64,000 bases of DNA from Rhodoferax sp. (GTDB taxonomy: Bacteria > Pseudomonadota > Gammaproteobacteria > Burkholderiales > Burkholderiaceae_C), in the NCBI RefSeq assembly GCF_012927445.1, contig NZ_JABBPD010000004.1, positions 310,001-374,000 of the forward strand, read 5' to 3'. Under the pieces are notes generated by a model. That model did not search any database. It saw nothing but the letters and a program-made list of their open reading frames with translations, and was not told the origin of the DNA. Positions 25,559 to 34,788 of the stretch are shown in pieces (position 1 is the stretch's first letter; each line of letters begins with the position of its first letter). The translations under genes were made by a program, and so were the position numbers.

Positions 25559-27700
25559 ATGGCGGATGTGCCGCCAACAACACGCACCATGCCCAAATCC
25601 CTGCTCGAACAACTCCCCGACATCGTGGCCAATGGCCGCAAAGAAGCTGAAAAAATCCTGGAGGGGCTGGAGAGTCGCCACCGCGTGACGCTACAAACCC
25701 GTGAAGTGGTGCTGCCCGCCAAAGATTCGGCCGCGCAGGATTGGGTAACGACGCAAAACCGGCAGGCACAACAGGCCAGCCACGATGACGCCTGGATCAA
25801 CCGCCTGATTTACGGCGACAACCTGTTGGCCATGGCGGCGCTGCTGGCGGGGGACGAAAACACGCCGTCCCTGCGCGGCAAGGTCGATTTGATCTACATC
25901 GATCCACCGTTTGACAGTAAGGCCGACTACCGCACCAAGGTCACGCTCCCCGGCATGGAGCTGGAACAAAAGCCCACCGTCATCGAGCAGTTCGCCTACT
26001 CCGACACCTGGAGCGACGGCACCGCTTCCTACCTCGCCATGATCACGCCCCGGCTGATTCTGATGCGCGAACTGCTGGCGGACACCGGTTCGATTTATGT
26101 GCATCTGGATGGTCATGTAGGGCACTACGTGAAGATCGTGATGGATGACATTTTTGGCAAAGACAAATTCGTAAATGAAATTGCATGGAAACGCTCTCAC
26201 GCCCACGGGGACTCGGGGCAAGGCGCAGCACACTTCGGACGAGTTACCGAGGGGCTGCTTTTTTATGGTCGAAGTGACCAACGGGTTTGGAATCCACCGT
26301 ATGAACCCTACACCGACGCAATTCTGGATCGAGACTACAAGTACACAGATGCTTCCACCGGTGAACGCTATCGATTGATGCCAGTAGATGGGCCAGGCGG
26401 GGCTGCAAAAGGAAATCCATACTACGAGTTCCAAGGGGTAAGAGGCTACTGGCGTTACTCAGAGACGACGATGCAGAGTCTTTGGGAGCAAGGCGAAATC
26501 GTCGTTTCCTCAACCGGCCGATCACTGAGTAGAAAGAAGTTTCTCAAGCACGCGAAAGGGACTCCCATCACAGATTTTTGGTCTGATATAAATCGGATCA
26601 GTCCAACGTCCAGTGAACGGCTTGACTACCCGACCCAAAAACCAGAAGCCTTGCTGGAACGAGTGATTCGATCCTCAACAGAATCAAATGGATTGGTAAT
26701 GGATTTTTTCGGCGGCTCCGGCACCACCGCCGCCGTCGCCGAAAAACTGGGCCGCCGCTGGATTACCACCGACCTTGGCAAACCGGCCTGCATGATCATG
26801 CGCAAGCGGCTGATTGACCAGGACGCCAAGCCGTTTCTGTACCAAGCCATCGGCGACTACCAGGTCGAAGCGGCCAAGGCCATGCTGGGGCGTGACTTCC
26901 GCATTGGCGACTTATCGCAAATCGTGCTGTCGCTCTACGGCGCCCTGCCCTTGCCGCCGGAAGTCAACCCGCAGCGCAACTTGGGCCAGATCGCCGGCAT
27001 GGCGTTTGGCGCAGGCAAAAGCAGCAAGACGCTGGTGCTGGCAGATTCGCCCAACAAGCTCACGGGCGCGGCCACGCTCAAAAAAGCCATTGCGCAGCGG
27101 GACAACCTGCTGGGCGGCTGGGACCGGGTGGTGGTGCTGGGCTGGAACTTTGAGCCTTCGATTGGTGAAACCATCACCGCGCTGAACGACTCGCGCCTTG
27201 AAGTGCTGGTGATTCCGCCCGACCTGATGGACCGGCTCAAGAAAAAAGGCGGCATCGACAAGCTGCGCGGACAGGTACGGTTTTCTTCGCTGCAATATCT
27301 GACGATTCACCCGATTGAACACAGCCCTTCGACCGGATCAGGTCAAGCGGATGGCGAACAGGAAACGCTGACCGTCAAACTCAAAAACTACGTGCTGCTG
27401 TCACCCGAAGCCATCAATCTGGACGACGCCAACCGGCTCAAGCTACAAGCCGTCATCAACCAGGAACCGCTGGCGCTGATCGAATATTGGGCGGTGGACC
27501 CGGACTACGACGGCAAGGTGTTCCGCTCGGTCTGGCAAGACTACCGGGGCAACACGGCCAATGACGGCGATGCGTTACGGGTGGTGACGCAGGCCGTGGT
27601 CACAACGCCCACCAAACCCGGCCCGCGCAAGGTGTGCGTGCGGGTGGTCGATGTGTTTGGGTTTGAGGCCGAAGTCATCTCCACGGTGGGGGCGCTATGA
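25559..27700 (+). CDS. mod: Type III restriction-modification DNA methyltransferase (Mod)
   Basis: An adenine N6 methyltransferase that also gives sequence specificity to the restriction complex. It is of the beta class: catalytic DPPF comes first (near residue 118), then a long variable target-recognition region, then the SAM motif DFFGGSGTTAAVAEKLG (near residue 382). Its 713 residues fit the larger Mod branch. The target-recognition part (about 26160-26700) looks clearly less GC-rich than the flanks, suggesting exchange of specificity. A repeat-like insert encodes PSTGSGQADG near residue 593. A second ATG at 25589 (MPKSLLEQLP) is an alternative start. The stop overlaps the res ATG. Confidence 0.93.
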   Translation: MADVPPTTRTMPKSLLEQLPDIVANGRKEAEKILEGLESRHRVTLQTREVVLPAKDSAAQDWVTTQNRQAQQASHDDAWINRLIYGDNLLAMAALLAGDENTPSLRGKVDLIYIDPPFDSKADYRTKVTLPGMELEQKPTVIEQFAYSDTWSDGTASYLAMITPRLILMRELLADTGSIYVHLDGHVGHYVKIVMDDIFGKDKFVNEIAWKRSHAHGDSGQGAAHFGRVTEGLLFYGRSDQRVWNPPYEPYTDAILDRDYKYTDASTGERYRLMPVDGPGGAAKGNPYYEFQGVRGYWRYSETTMQSLWEQGEIVVSSTGRSLSRKKFLKHAKGTPITDFWSDINRISPTSSERLDYPTQKPEALLERVIRSSTESNGLVMDFFGGSGTTAAVAEKLGRRWITTDLGKPACMIMRKRLIDQDAKPFLYQAIGDYQVEAAKAMLGRDFRIGDLSQIVLSLYGALPLPPEVNPQRNLGQIAGMAFGAGKSSKTLVLADSPNKLTGAATLKKAIAQRDNLLGGWDRVVVLGWNFEPSIGETITALNDSRLEVLVIPPDLMDRLKKKGGIDKLRGQVRFSSLQYLTIHPIEHSPSTGSGQADGEQETLTVKLKNYVLLSPEAINLDDANRLKLQAVINQEPLALIEYWAVDPDYDGKVFRSVWQDYRGNTANDGDALRVVTQAVVTTPTKPGPRKVCVRVVDVFGFEAEVISTVGAL
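27325..27350 (+). repeat. Short intergenic-type repeat inserted in mod
   Basis: CCCTTCGACCGGATCAGGTC (followed by aagcgg) resembles the widespread mini-repeat CCCTTCGACAGGCTCAGG usually seen between genes. Here it stays in frame and encodes PSTGSGQADG in the C-terminal part of Mod. Confidence 0.5.
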
Positions 27701-30654
27701 GCCACAAGCCAGAGAATCAACTCGCCCTCTCCATCGGCCTCACTGCCAAAACCAACCAGCTGTGTCTGGGCCTGGAGTCCGGTGCCGCCGACATTCTGGA
27801 GCTGGTAACACCCACTACGGCCGAGCTGCTGCTGTGGTGGTTTGGCGAAGATATGGTGCTGGCGCGCAGCGGGCTGAACTTTCACGCCGGGCAGAAACAG
27901 GCGATTTTGAACGCCATCGTCGCGCACGAAGTTTTGGGCAAAAACCATGAGCACTGGACGCTGCTGGACCTTTACAAAAATTGCGCACCCGACGCGCTGC
28001 TGACTGGCACGCGGCTGAATGAGGTGGCGCAGGCCAAACACGCGCACCCTAAATATTGTTTCAAGATGGCGACCGGCACCGGGAAAACCTGGGTGCTGCA
28101 GGCGCTGATGATCTGGCAACTGCTCAATAAAACGGCAGCACTGGCCGAAGGCATTGACGACGCCCGCTTTACGCGCCAGTTCATGGTGGTGGCACCGGGG
28201 CTGATCGTTTACGAGCGCTTGCTGGATGCGTTTTGCGGCAAGCTGATTGAAAACGGCAATGGTTCGCGCGACTTCGTCAGTTCTGACATCGCCCGGTTTG
28301 CCGACCTGTTCATGCCCGATGCCAACCGCGAACCGGTGTTCGCCTTCGTGCGTGGCAACGTCTGCAGCAAGACCGAGATTGGCCTGAAAGCCACCGGCAA
28401 CGGCATGATCGCCATCACCAACTGGCACCTGTTGAATGACAGCGACAGCGTGGAGGAAGTGGAAGAAGTGGAAGCGCTGGGCGCGCCGCTGGAGCCCCAA
28501 GACGTCATCAGCGCCGTGCTGCCCCTGATGCCCGGCCGCGCCACCGGCAACAGCCTGGACGTGCTGGACCGCCGTTACGCACGCGGCAATGTGCTGGAGT
28601 TTCTGGCGAATCTGCCCGAGTTGATGGTGTTCAACGACGAGGCGCACCACATTCACGAGTTCAAACGCGAGGGTGAAAGCACCGAGGTGGAGTGGCAAAA
28701 AAGCCTGTCAAAAATTGCCGCCACCAAGGGGCGGCGCTTTGTGCAGGTCGATTTTTCGGCCACGCCGTACAACGATGTGGGCGCGGGCAAGACCAAGCGC
28801 AAGGTGTATTTTCCGCACATCGTCACGGATTTCGATTTGAAAATGGCGATGAAGCAGGGGCTGGTGAAGTCCATCGTGCTGGACCGGCGCAAGGAAATTG
28901 GTGCGCTGCCGCTGGAGTTCAAAGCCGAACGCGATGAGCAAGGCAACCCGGCTTTGAGTGAGGGTCAGCGCGTGATGTTGCGCGCCGGGTTGAAGAAGCT
29001 GCGCAAGCTCGAAACTGACTTTGCCCGGATCGATCCGACGCGCCACCCCAAGATGTTGGTGGTTTGCGAGGACACCACGGTGTCACCGCTGGTAGCGACT
29101 TTCTTGCAAGACCAGGAAGGCTTGAATGAAGACGAGGTGATGCTGATCGATTCCGGTAAAAAAGCCGAACTGGGCGAAAAGGATTGGGCACCGGTGCGCC
29201 AACGCCTGTTCAGTGTCGACCACCACGCCACCCCCAAAGTCATCGTCAGCGTGCTGATGCTGCGCGAGGGCTTCGACGTGAACAACATCTGCGTGATCGT
29301 GCCGCTGCGCAGTTCGCAAGCGCAAATTTTGCTGGAGCAGACCATTGGCCGCGGCCTGCGGCTGATGTGGCGGGATGATGAATACGTCGAGTTGAAACGA
29401 GAGAACCGCGAGCGCATCAACGCGGGGCATGAGCCCGGCAGCTTGCTCGATGTGCTGTCCATCGTGGAACACCCGGCCTTTCAATCGTTTTACAACGAAC
29501 TGATTCAGGAAGGGCTGGCGGGCACCACGGGTGACAACATGGACGACACCAGTGCCACCGGCGACGTGATTGCCGCCGAGTTACGCAAGGGTTTTGAGGC
29601 GTTTGACTTTGGCATCCCGTTCATCCTGCAAGAGGCCGACGAGCTGCGCGACCACACGGCGCTCGACTTGACCGCCCTGCCCGCTTTTACCGCGATGACG
29701 GTGACGCAACTCACCGATTTATTAGGCAAGGGCGATACCTTCATCTCGCAAGACCTGCAAAGCGCCACGCTGTTTGGCGACTACCGGGTGGACGGCGCGG
29801 TGATGAACGTCGGTGGCTACAACGAATACTTGAGCCGCCTGACGCGGCGCATCAGCCAGGCGCTGAGCGAGCCAGTGCCGAAAGGCAACAAGGTAGCGAC
29901 GCATCTGGCCAAGCCCTATTTACAGGTCAATACCGCCGAGCTAACCGGCTGGCTCGACGACTACATCTGGACCCAGTTGTTTGATGCCGCTTTCAACCCG
30001 CTGGATGGGGAAAACTGGCGCGTCTTGCTGCTGCAACCGGTGGTCGATCACATCACCAAGGTCTTTGCCGTGGCGCTGCTGGAGTCGGAGCAAAAGCATG
30101 TCACAGGGCAAACCGAGGTGCATTTGCGCCGCTTGAGCGAAGTACCGCGCCTGATGATGCGCGAAAGCCATTCCGTGGAGGTGAGTAAATGCATCTACAC
30201 CCGGCTGGCCTGGCCGGCGCGCAACGGCGGGCTGGAACGCGCCTTCATCCACTGGGCGCAGGCTGATACGCAGATTGAGGCGTTTTGCAAGATCAGCGAA
30301 AACCGCCACACTTTTGCCAGGCTGCGTTACGTCAAGGACGACGGCTTGCCCGCGTTTTATTCACCCGATTTTTTGGTGCGCACAGTGGACGCGGTGTATC
30401 TGGTGGAAACCAAGGCACAGCAGCAAACCATTCACCCCAACGTGCAACGCAAGCGCAAAGCCGCGCTGGCCTGGTGCGAGCGCATCAACGGCTTGAGTGT
30501 CGAGCAGCGTGGCGGTGCACCCTGGCATTACGTACTGCTGGCCGAAAACGTGGTGTATGAGTGGCAGGCCAAAGGCGCGCGCCTGGCTGAGCTGCTGGAC
30601 TACGCCCGATTGAGACCGCTGGCCAACGCCTCGCTGCAACAGCAACTGATCTGA
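27697..30654 (+). CDS. res: Type III restriction enzyme, Res subunit
   Basis: The ATP-dependent restriction subunit that, together with Mod, cuts foreign DNA after translocation or diffusion between sites. Its 985 residues form a superfamily 2 helicase: Walker A MATGTGKTW near residue 126, DEAH box in FNDEAHHI near 313, FSATPY near 350, and motif VI QTIGRGLR near 549. A PD-(D/E)XK nuclease lies near the C-terminus (SPDFL at ~888, VETKA at ~904). The ATG overlaps the mod stop. All motifs are present, so it is probably active. Confidence 0.93.
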   Translation: MSHKPENQLALSIGLTAKTNQLCLGLESGAADILELVTPTTAELLLWWFGEDMVLARSGLNFHAGQKQAILNAIVAHEVLGKNHEHWTLLDLYKNCAPDALLTGTRLNEVAQAKHAHPKYCFKMATGTGKTWVLQALMIWQLLNKTAALAEGIDDARFTRQFMVVAPGLIVYERLLDAFCGKLIENGNGSRDFVSSDIARFADLFMPDANREPVFAFVRGNVCSKTEIGLKATGNGMIAITNWHLLNDSDSVEEVEEVEALGAPLEPQDVISAVLPLMPGRATGNSLDVLDRRYARGNVLEFLANLPELMVFNDEAHHIHEFKREGESTEVEWQKSLSKIAATKGRRFVQVDFSATPYNDVGAGKTKRKVYFPHIVTDFDLKMAMKQGLVKSIVLDRRKEIGALPLEFKAERDEQGNPALSEGQRVMLRAGLKKLRKLETDFARIDPTRHPKMLVVCEDTTVSPLVATFLQDQEGLNEDEVMLIDSGKKAELGEKDWAPVRQRLFSVDHHATPKVIVSVLMLREGFDVNNICVIVPLRSSQAQILLEQTIGRGLRLMWRDDEYVELKRENRERINAGHEPGSLLDVLSIVEHPAFQSFYNELIQEGLAGTTGDNMDDTSATGDVIAAELRKGFEAFDFGIPFILQEADELRDHTALDLTALPAFTAMTVTQLTDLLGKGDTFISQDLQSATLFGDYRVDGAVMNVGGYNEYLSRLTRRISQALSEPVPKGNKVATHLAKPYLQVNTAELTGWLDDYIWTQLFDAAFNPLDGENWRVLLLQPVVDHITKVFAVALLESEQKHVTGQTEVHLRRLSEVPRLMMRESHSVEVSKCIYTRLAWPARNGGLERAFIHWAQADTQIEAFCKISENRHTFARLRYVKDDGLPAFYSPDFLVRTVDAVYLVETKAQQQTIHPNVQRKRKAALAWCERINGLSVEQRGGAPWHYVLLAENVVYEWQAKGARLAELLDYARLRPLANASLQQQLI

Positions 30655-30683
30655 GCGGCACGAGGAGCGGGGTAAATTTATAG

Positions 30684-30744
30684 AAAATCAGCCTCTAACC
30701 CTCGTCCTATATGCGCAAGCAGCTATTATTTAAATAGCAAGTTC
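30684..30744 (+). repeat. Short interspersed repeat, copy 2
   Basis: A well-preserved copy: AATCAGCCTCTAACCCTCGT, then ATGCGCAAGCAGCTATTATT and TAAATAGC. It fills most of the 110 bases between res and the following minus-strand gene. Confidence 0.75.
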
Positions 30745-30763
30745 AGAACCATCCGCACCCGAC

Positions 30764-32011
30764 TCACAGCGCACAAGAACGAAAACCGGCAAAAATATCG
30801 TCCCGCCCGGGCAGGTAGAAGTTGCGGTACTTCGGGTGTTTCATGCGGGCGCGGGTGGCAAACGAGGCGCCGCGCAACACCTTGTGCGTGCCAAACCACG
30901 GCTCGGAGTAGTCGCGGTACGGATCGGCGATAAACCCGGGGTAGGCGTGAAAGCTGGTGCCGGTCCATTCCCAGACCTCGCCCCAGCGGAAGCCACGCCG
31001 TGCCGCGTTGTGTGCCGCCACCTCCCACTCGACCTCGGCCGGTAAGCGCCGGCCGGCCCAGCGACACCAGGCGTCCGCCTCCCACCAAGTCACATGCATG
31101 ACGGGCTGACCACCCAGCATGCGCTGCAGCGTACCAAACCGCGTCTGCATCACAGCGCCACTGGCCACGCCGATCTGATCCACGTAGCGCGGGCCCCGGC
31201 GACCTTCGCCGGCCGCCTTGTTCTGCACCCACTGCCAGCCCAGCGGCTGCCACAACTCGGCGCGATCGTAGCCGCCATCGTCCACAAACTCGACAAACTG
31301 CGCCCAGGTCACCACCTGGGCATCAATCTCAAACTCGGGCACGGCGACCTCATGCGCCAGGCGCTCGTTGTCAAAAGTAAAGCCGCCCTGTCCGGCTGCC
31401 AGGCCCAACAGCCAACGCGTGGCCGCAAGCAGCAAGGGTTCACGCACCGGCCCCGGGCCGGGCAAACTCAGCCCCAGCGGTAGGCCCAGCGTCTGCGCCA
31501 TATAAATCAAGGCCTCGCCATGCATGTCCTCATGAAACAGGGCCAGCCGGTAAAAATACAGGGCATCGTCCTCCTCCGGCGCCTTCTCCAGCAACTCAAG
31601 GCTGCTCTCGAGTGTATTGAGCAGGTAAGTCTTGATATTGGCCAGGTCGGGCAAGTCCAGTGTCCACCGGCTGTCATGCGCCACCTGGCCCGAATGCCAC
31701 CAACGATCAGCGTGCGGCTCCAGCGACGCCAGCCGCGTCGCGGACGGATCGCAGCCTCGTCCAAGGTGGCGTTGCAGGTTGCGCCCCAGCCACCATTCCT
31801 GAAACCAGCCAATATGACCGAGCTCCCACAAGGGCGGGTTGAGTTCCGCCACGCAGGGCACTTCAAAATGGGCCGCACCCAAGGCTTTTTCGTACTGACC
31901 GATCAAATGCAGCGTGTGGTTGCGCGCGTCCATCAGAGCCAGCGACAAAAGATCCGGGCCGGCCCGCCGCATCTCAGGCGAGTCGATGGAAGGGGATGTT
32001 GTATGAAGCAT
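30764..32011 (-). CDS. EgtB/SenA-family non-heme iron C-S (or C-Se) bond-forming enzyme
   Basis: A 415-residue member of the family that joins a thiol or selenol to hercynine (ergothioneine EgtB; selenoneine SenA). The N-terminal DinB-like half supplies the iron-binding histidines, one in LWELGHIGWFQEWW and two in the HxxxH of LFHEDMHGEAL. The C-terminal half is a formylglycine-generating-enzyme-like sulfatase-modifying domain (WEADAWCRWAGRRLPAEVEW, WEWTGTSFHAYPGF, KVLRGASFATR). Burkholderiales proteins like this are often SenA, but senB, senC and egtD are not adjacent, so I cannot choose. It is divergent from TRAP transporter genes; the 215 bases between show no clear operator. Confidence 0.85.
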   Translation of the reverse strand: MLHTTSPSIDSPEMRRAGPDLLSLALMDARNHTLHLIGQYEKALGAAHFEVPCVAELNPPLWELGHIGWFQEWWLGRNLQRHLGRGCDPSATRLASLEPHADRWWHSGQVAHDSRWTLDLPDLANIKTYLLNTLESSLELLEKAPEEDDALYFYRLALFHEDMHGEALIYMAQTLGLPLGLSLPGPGPVREPLLLAATRWLLGLAAGQGGFTFDNERLAHEVAVPEFEIDAQVVTWAQFVEFVDDGGYDRAELWQPLGWQWVQNKAAGEGRRGPRYVDQIGVASGAVMQTRFGTLQRMLGGQPVMHVTWWEADAWCRWAGRRLPAEVEWEVAAHNAARRGFRWGEVWEWTGTSFHAYPGFIADPYRDYSEPWFGTHKVLRGASFATRARMKHPKYRNFYLPGRDDIFAGFRSCAL

Positions 32012-32226
32012 AATTTAGGGCTTTGATTATTGCGTCCGCCAAGCACTGCCAAGACCTTGTTATGGGGGTGTTCATCAGTGTTTACCCTAGGCTAAACGCA
32101 TGAGACCGTCATGTTTTTCTTAGCCACAACCCGTTACGCTTAATCTCATTAAACAGTTCAACTGCAGTCCATTCCCTGGAATCACTGCAAGTCGCTGTTT
32201 TGCAAATTTCACCAGATGGAGACCCC

Positions 32227-32835
32227 ATGCACGCGCTTCTAAAATTTTCGAAAGCTGTCGATTGGCTGAACAGCCAGATTGGCAAATATGTCATCTGGCT
32301 GATTCTGGCCTCCACCGTCATCAGCGCCGTCAACGCCATTGTGCGCAAAGTGTTCAACGTGAGTTCCAATGCCTATCTGGAAGTGCAGTGGTACCTGTTT
32401 GCCGGCGCCTTTTTGCTGGCCGCTGCCTACACCCTGCTTAACGGCGAACACGTCAAGATTGACGTCATTTATAGCCACAGGTCCAAACGGGCGCAAACGT
32501 GGATTGACGTCATCGGTTTTACTTTTTTCCTGACACCCTTTTGTATCGCCATCCTGTGGTTCAGTGTTCCGTTCTTCCTCAAGGGCTGGTCGTCAGGCGA
32601 GATGTCCCCCAACACCGGCGGCCTGATGCGCTGGCCGGTGTACGCCATGATTCCGTTGGGTTTTGGCCTGCTGCTGCTGCAGGGCTGGTCCGAGTTGATC
32701 AAACGGCTGGCGTTTCTGCAGGGTCTGATCGAAGACCCCACGCACAAAAAAGTCGAGAAAACCGCAGAAGAAGAATTGGCTGAGGCGATTCAAAAGCTGG
32801 CCGAAGAAAAAGCCGCCAAAGCCAACGCAGCCTGA
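32227..32835 (+). CDS. TRAP transporter small membrane subunit (DctQ-type)
   Basis: The small four-helix membrane subunit of a tripartite ATP-independent periplasmic transporter. From ATG 32227 (GGAG 5 bases upstream) it has 202 residues with hydrophobic segments at about 18-38, 50-70, 95-118 and 140-160. The motif LEVQWYLFAGAFLLAAAYTL, then GEHVKIDVIY, is characteristic. The C-terminus is a charged tail (EKTAEEELAEAIQKLAEEK). dctM follows after 14 bases. Confidence 0.9.
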   Translation: MHALLKFSKAVDWLNSQIGKYVIWLILASTVISAVNAIVRKVFNVSSNAYLEVQWYLFAGAFLLAAAYTLLNGEHVKIDVIYSHRSKRAQTWIDVIGFTFFLTPFCIAILWFSVPFFLKGWSSGEMSPNTGGLMRWPVYAMIPLGFGLLLLQGWSELIKRLAFLQGLIEDPTHKKVEKTAEEELAEAIQKLAEEKAAKANAA

Positions 32836-32849
32836 CCCCGGAGAGACAC

Positions 32850-34634
32850 ATGGAATTTCTAATCAACAACATTGCCCCCATCATGTTCGGGGGACTCATT
32901 GTTTTCCTGCTGATGGGTTTTCCGGTGGCGTTCAGCCTGGGTGCCTGCGGCCTGTTTTTCGGCTTTGTCGGGATTGAGTTGGGCCTCTTGCCCGAAGCGC
33001 TGATGCAGGCCCTGCCGCTGCGCATCTTCGGCATCATGCAAAACGACACGCTCTTGGCCATTCCGTTCTTCACGCTGATGGGGCTGATATTGGAGCGCAG
33101 TGGCATGGCCGAGGATTTACTCGACACCATCGGCCAGCTGTTTGGCCCGCTGCGTGGCGGCTTGGCCTTTGCCGTTATTTTTGTTGGTGCCTTGCTGGCC
33201 GCGACCACCGGGGTGGTGGCAGCCTCCGTCATTTCGATGGGCTTGATTTCGCTGCCCATCATGCTGCGCTATGGCTATGACCGCCGGGTCGCCTCCGGTG
33301 TCATTGCGGCCTCGGGCACGCTGGCCCAGATCATTCCGCCCTCGCTGGTGCTGATTATTCTGGCCGACCAACTGGGTCGTAGCGTGGGTGAAATGTACAA
33401 AGGCGCCTTCATCCCCGGCTTTGCCCTGACCGCCCTCTATGTCGGCTATGTGGTGCTACTGACCTTCATTCGCCCAGCCTGGGTGCCGGCCTTGCCGCCC
33501 GAAGCACGCACCATCCGTGAAGACAATGGCAAAAGTGGCCTGCGCTCGCTGCTGATTCTGACCATCGTCTCCACCGCGGTGGCGCTGTACCTGGGACAAC
33601 ACTACGCCCAGGTCGTGAGCTGGTTCAAGGGTGAAGAAGTCCTGACCGTGGCCACCGATGAAACCATCGTGGTGTCGCTGTGCGTTGGCGTGACGCTGGC
33701 GTTTGTGATGGCGCTGATCAACAAGGCGACCCGGTTGGGCCTGTTGTCACGCATGGCGGAGCGCGTCACCTTTGTGCTGATTCCCCCGCTGCTGCTGATC
33801 TTTCTGGTGCTGGGCACCATTTTCCTGGGGGTGGCAACGCCTACCGAAGGCGGTGCCATGGGCGCCATGGGCGCTTTGATCATGGCCATGAGCCGGGGCC
33901 GTTTGAGCATCAAACTACTGAAACAGGCCCTGACCGCGACCACCAAGCTGTCGAGTTTTGTGGTATTCATCCTGGTCGGCTCTACCGTCTTCAGCTTGGT
34001 GTTTCAAGGGGTTGACGGCGGTAAATGGGTGGAACACCTGTTGACCTCGGTCCCCGGCGGACAGGTGGGTTTCCTGATTGTGGTCAATCTGCTGATTTTC
34101 TTCCTGGCGTTTTTCCTGGACTTCTTTGAGCTCTCTTTCATCGTCGTGCCCTTGCTGGCACCGGTGGCCGAGAAGATGGGGATCGACCTGATCTGGTTCG
34201 GCGTCTTGCTGGGCGTGAACATGCAGACGTCGTTCATGCATCCACCGTTTGGCTTTGCCCTGTTCTTCCTGCGCAGCGTCGCCCCCGCCAAGGCCTACAC
34301 TGACAAGCTCACCAAGAAGCTGATCCAGCCGGTCACCACCATGCAGATCTACTGGGGCGCCGTGCCCTTCGTGATCATCCAGATCATCATGGTCGGCCTG
34401 ATCATTGCCTTCCCGGGCATCGTCTCAAGCGGTCTGGACAAAAAGGAAGTGTTTGACCTGGACAAGGTCCGCATCGAAATGGAAGCCAGCATGCCGGACT
34501 CGATCGGTCAAGAAAATCCGTTCGATGGCACGCCAGATGCAGCAACCGGCCCGGCACCGGCAGAAAGCATCGACACCCCTCCCGCCGAGGACGACCCGCT
34601 GAAGGCGCTTCAGGAGTCGATGAAAAAGAAATAA
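32850..34634 (+). CDS. TRAP transporter large membrane subunit (DctM-type)
   Basis: The ion-driven translocation channel of the TRAP system. At 594 residues it is longer than the usual ~430: it has an inserted region in the middle (GQHYAQVVSWFKGEEVLT) and a long polar C-terminal tail rich in Pro, Asp and Ala (from about residue 530). It has many hydrophobic segments and the signatures GVVAASVISMGLISLP and GVATPTEGGAMGAMGAL. Larger DctM proteins of this kind go with TakP-like binding proteins for 2-oxoacids or lactate. A strong terminator follows at 34675. Confidence 0.92.
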   Translation: MEFLINNIAPIMFGGLIVFLLMGFPVAFSLGACGLFFGFVGIELGLLPEALMQALPLRIFGIMQNDTLLAIPFFTLMGLILERSGMAEDLLDTIGQLFGPLRGGLAFAVIFVGALLAATTGVVAASVISMGLISLPIMLRYGYDRRVASGVIAASGTLAQIIPPSLVLIILADQLGRSVGEMYKGAFIPGFALTALYVGYVVLLTFIRPAWVPALPPEARTIREDNGKSGLRSLLILTIVSTAVALYLGQHYAQVVSWFKGEEVLTVATDETIVVSLCVGVTLAFVMALINKATRLGLLSRMAERVTFVLIPPLLLIFLVLGTIFLGVATPTEGGAMGAMGALIMAMSRGRLSIKLLKQALTATTKLSSFVVFILVGSTVFSLVFQGVDGGKWVEHLLTSVPGGQVGFLIVVNLLIFFLAFFLDFFELSFIVVPLLAPVAEKMGIDLIWFGVLLGVNMQTSFMHPPFGFALFFLRSVAPAKAYTDKLTKKLIQPVTTMQIYWGAVPFVIIQIIMVGLIIAFPGIVSSGLDKKEVFDLDKVRIEMEASMPDSIGQENPFDGTPDAATGPAPAESIDTPPAEDDPLKALQESMKKK

Positions 34635-34674
34635 CGCCTTGTCTGCCGCGCTCCTGTTTGCGGCAAACCGGCGC

Positions 34675-34704
34675 AAGCCCCGCAGCATCTGCGGGGCTTT
34701 TTTA
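34675..34704 (+). terminator. Intrinsic terminator after the TRAP QM genes
   Basis: AAGCCCCGCAG-CAT-CTGCGGGGCTTTTTT: an 8-bp GC-rich stem with a 3-base loop followed by T7. Confidence 0.92.
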
Positions 34705-34740
34705 TTGTCTGTTTCATGGCCAACAAATCAACCGACAAAA

Positions 34741-34763
34741 AAAAAGCCCCGCAAAGCGAGGCC
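34741..34763 (-). terminator. Intrinsic terminator of the TRAP P gene
   Basis: On the minus strand GCCTCGC-TTT-GCGGGGC is followed by a run of at least nine T. The stem contains one G-U pair. It ends transcription from the convergent dctP-type gene. Confidence 0.88.
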
Positions 34764-34788
34764 GTTTTAAAAACGCGAAAAGAACCGA

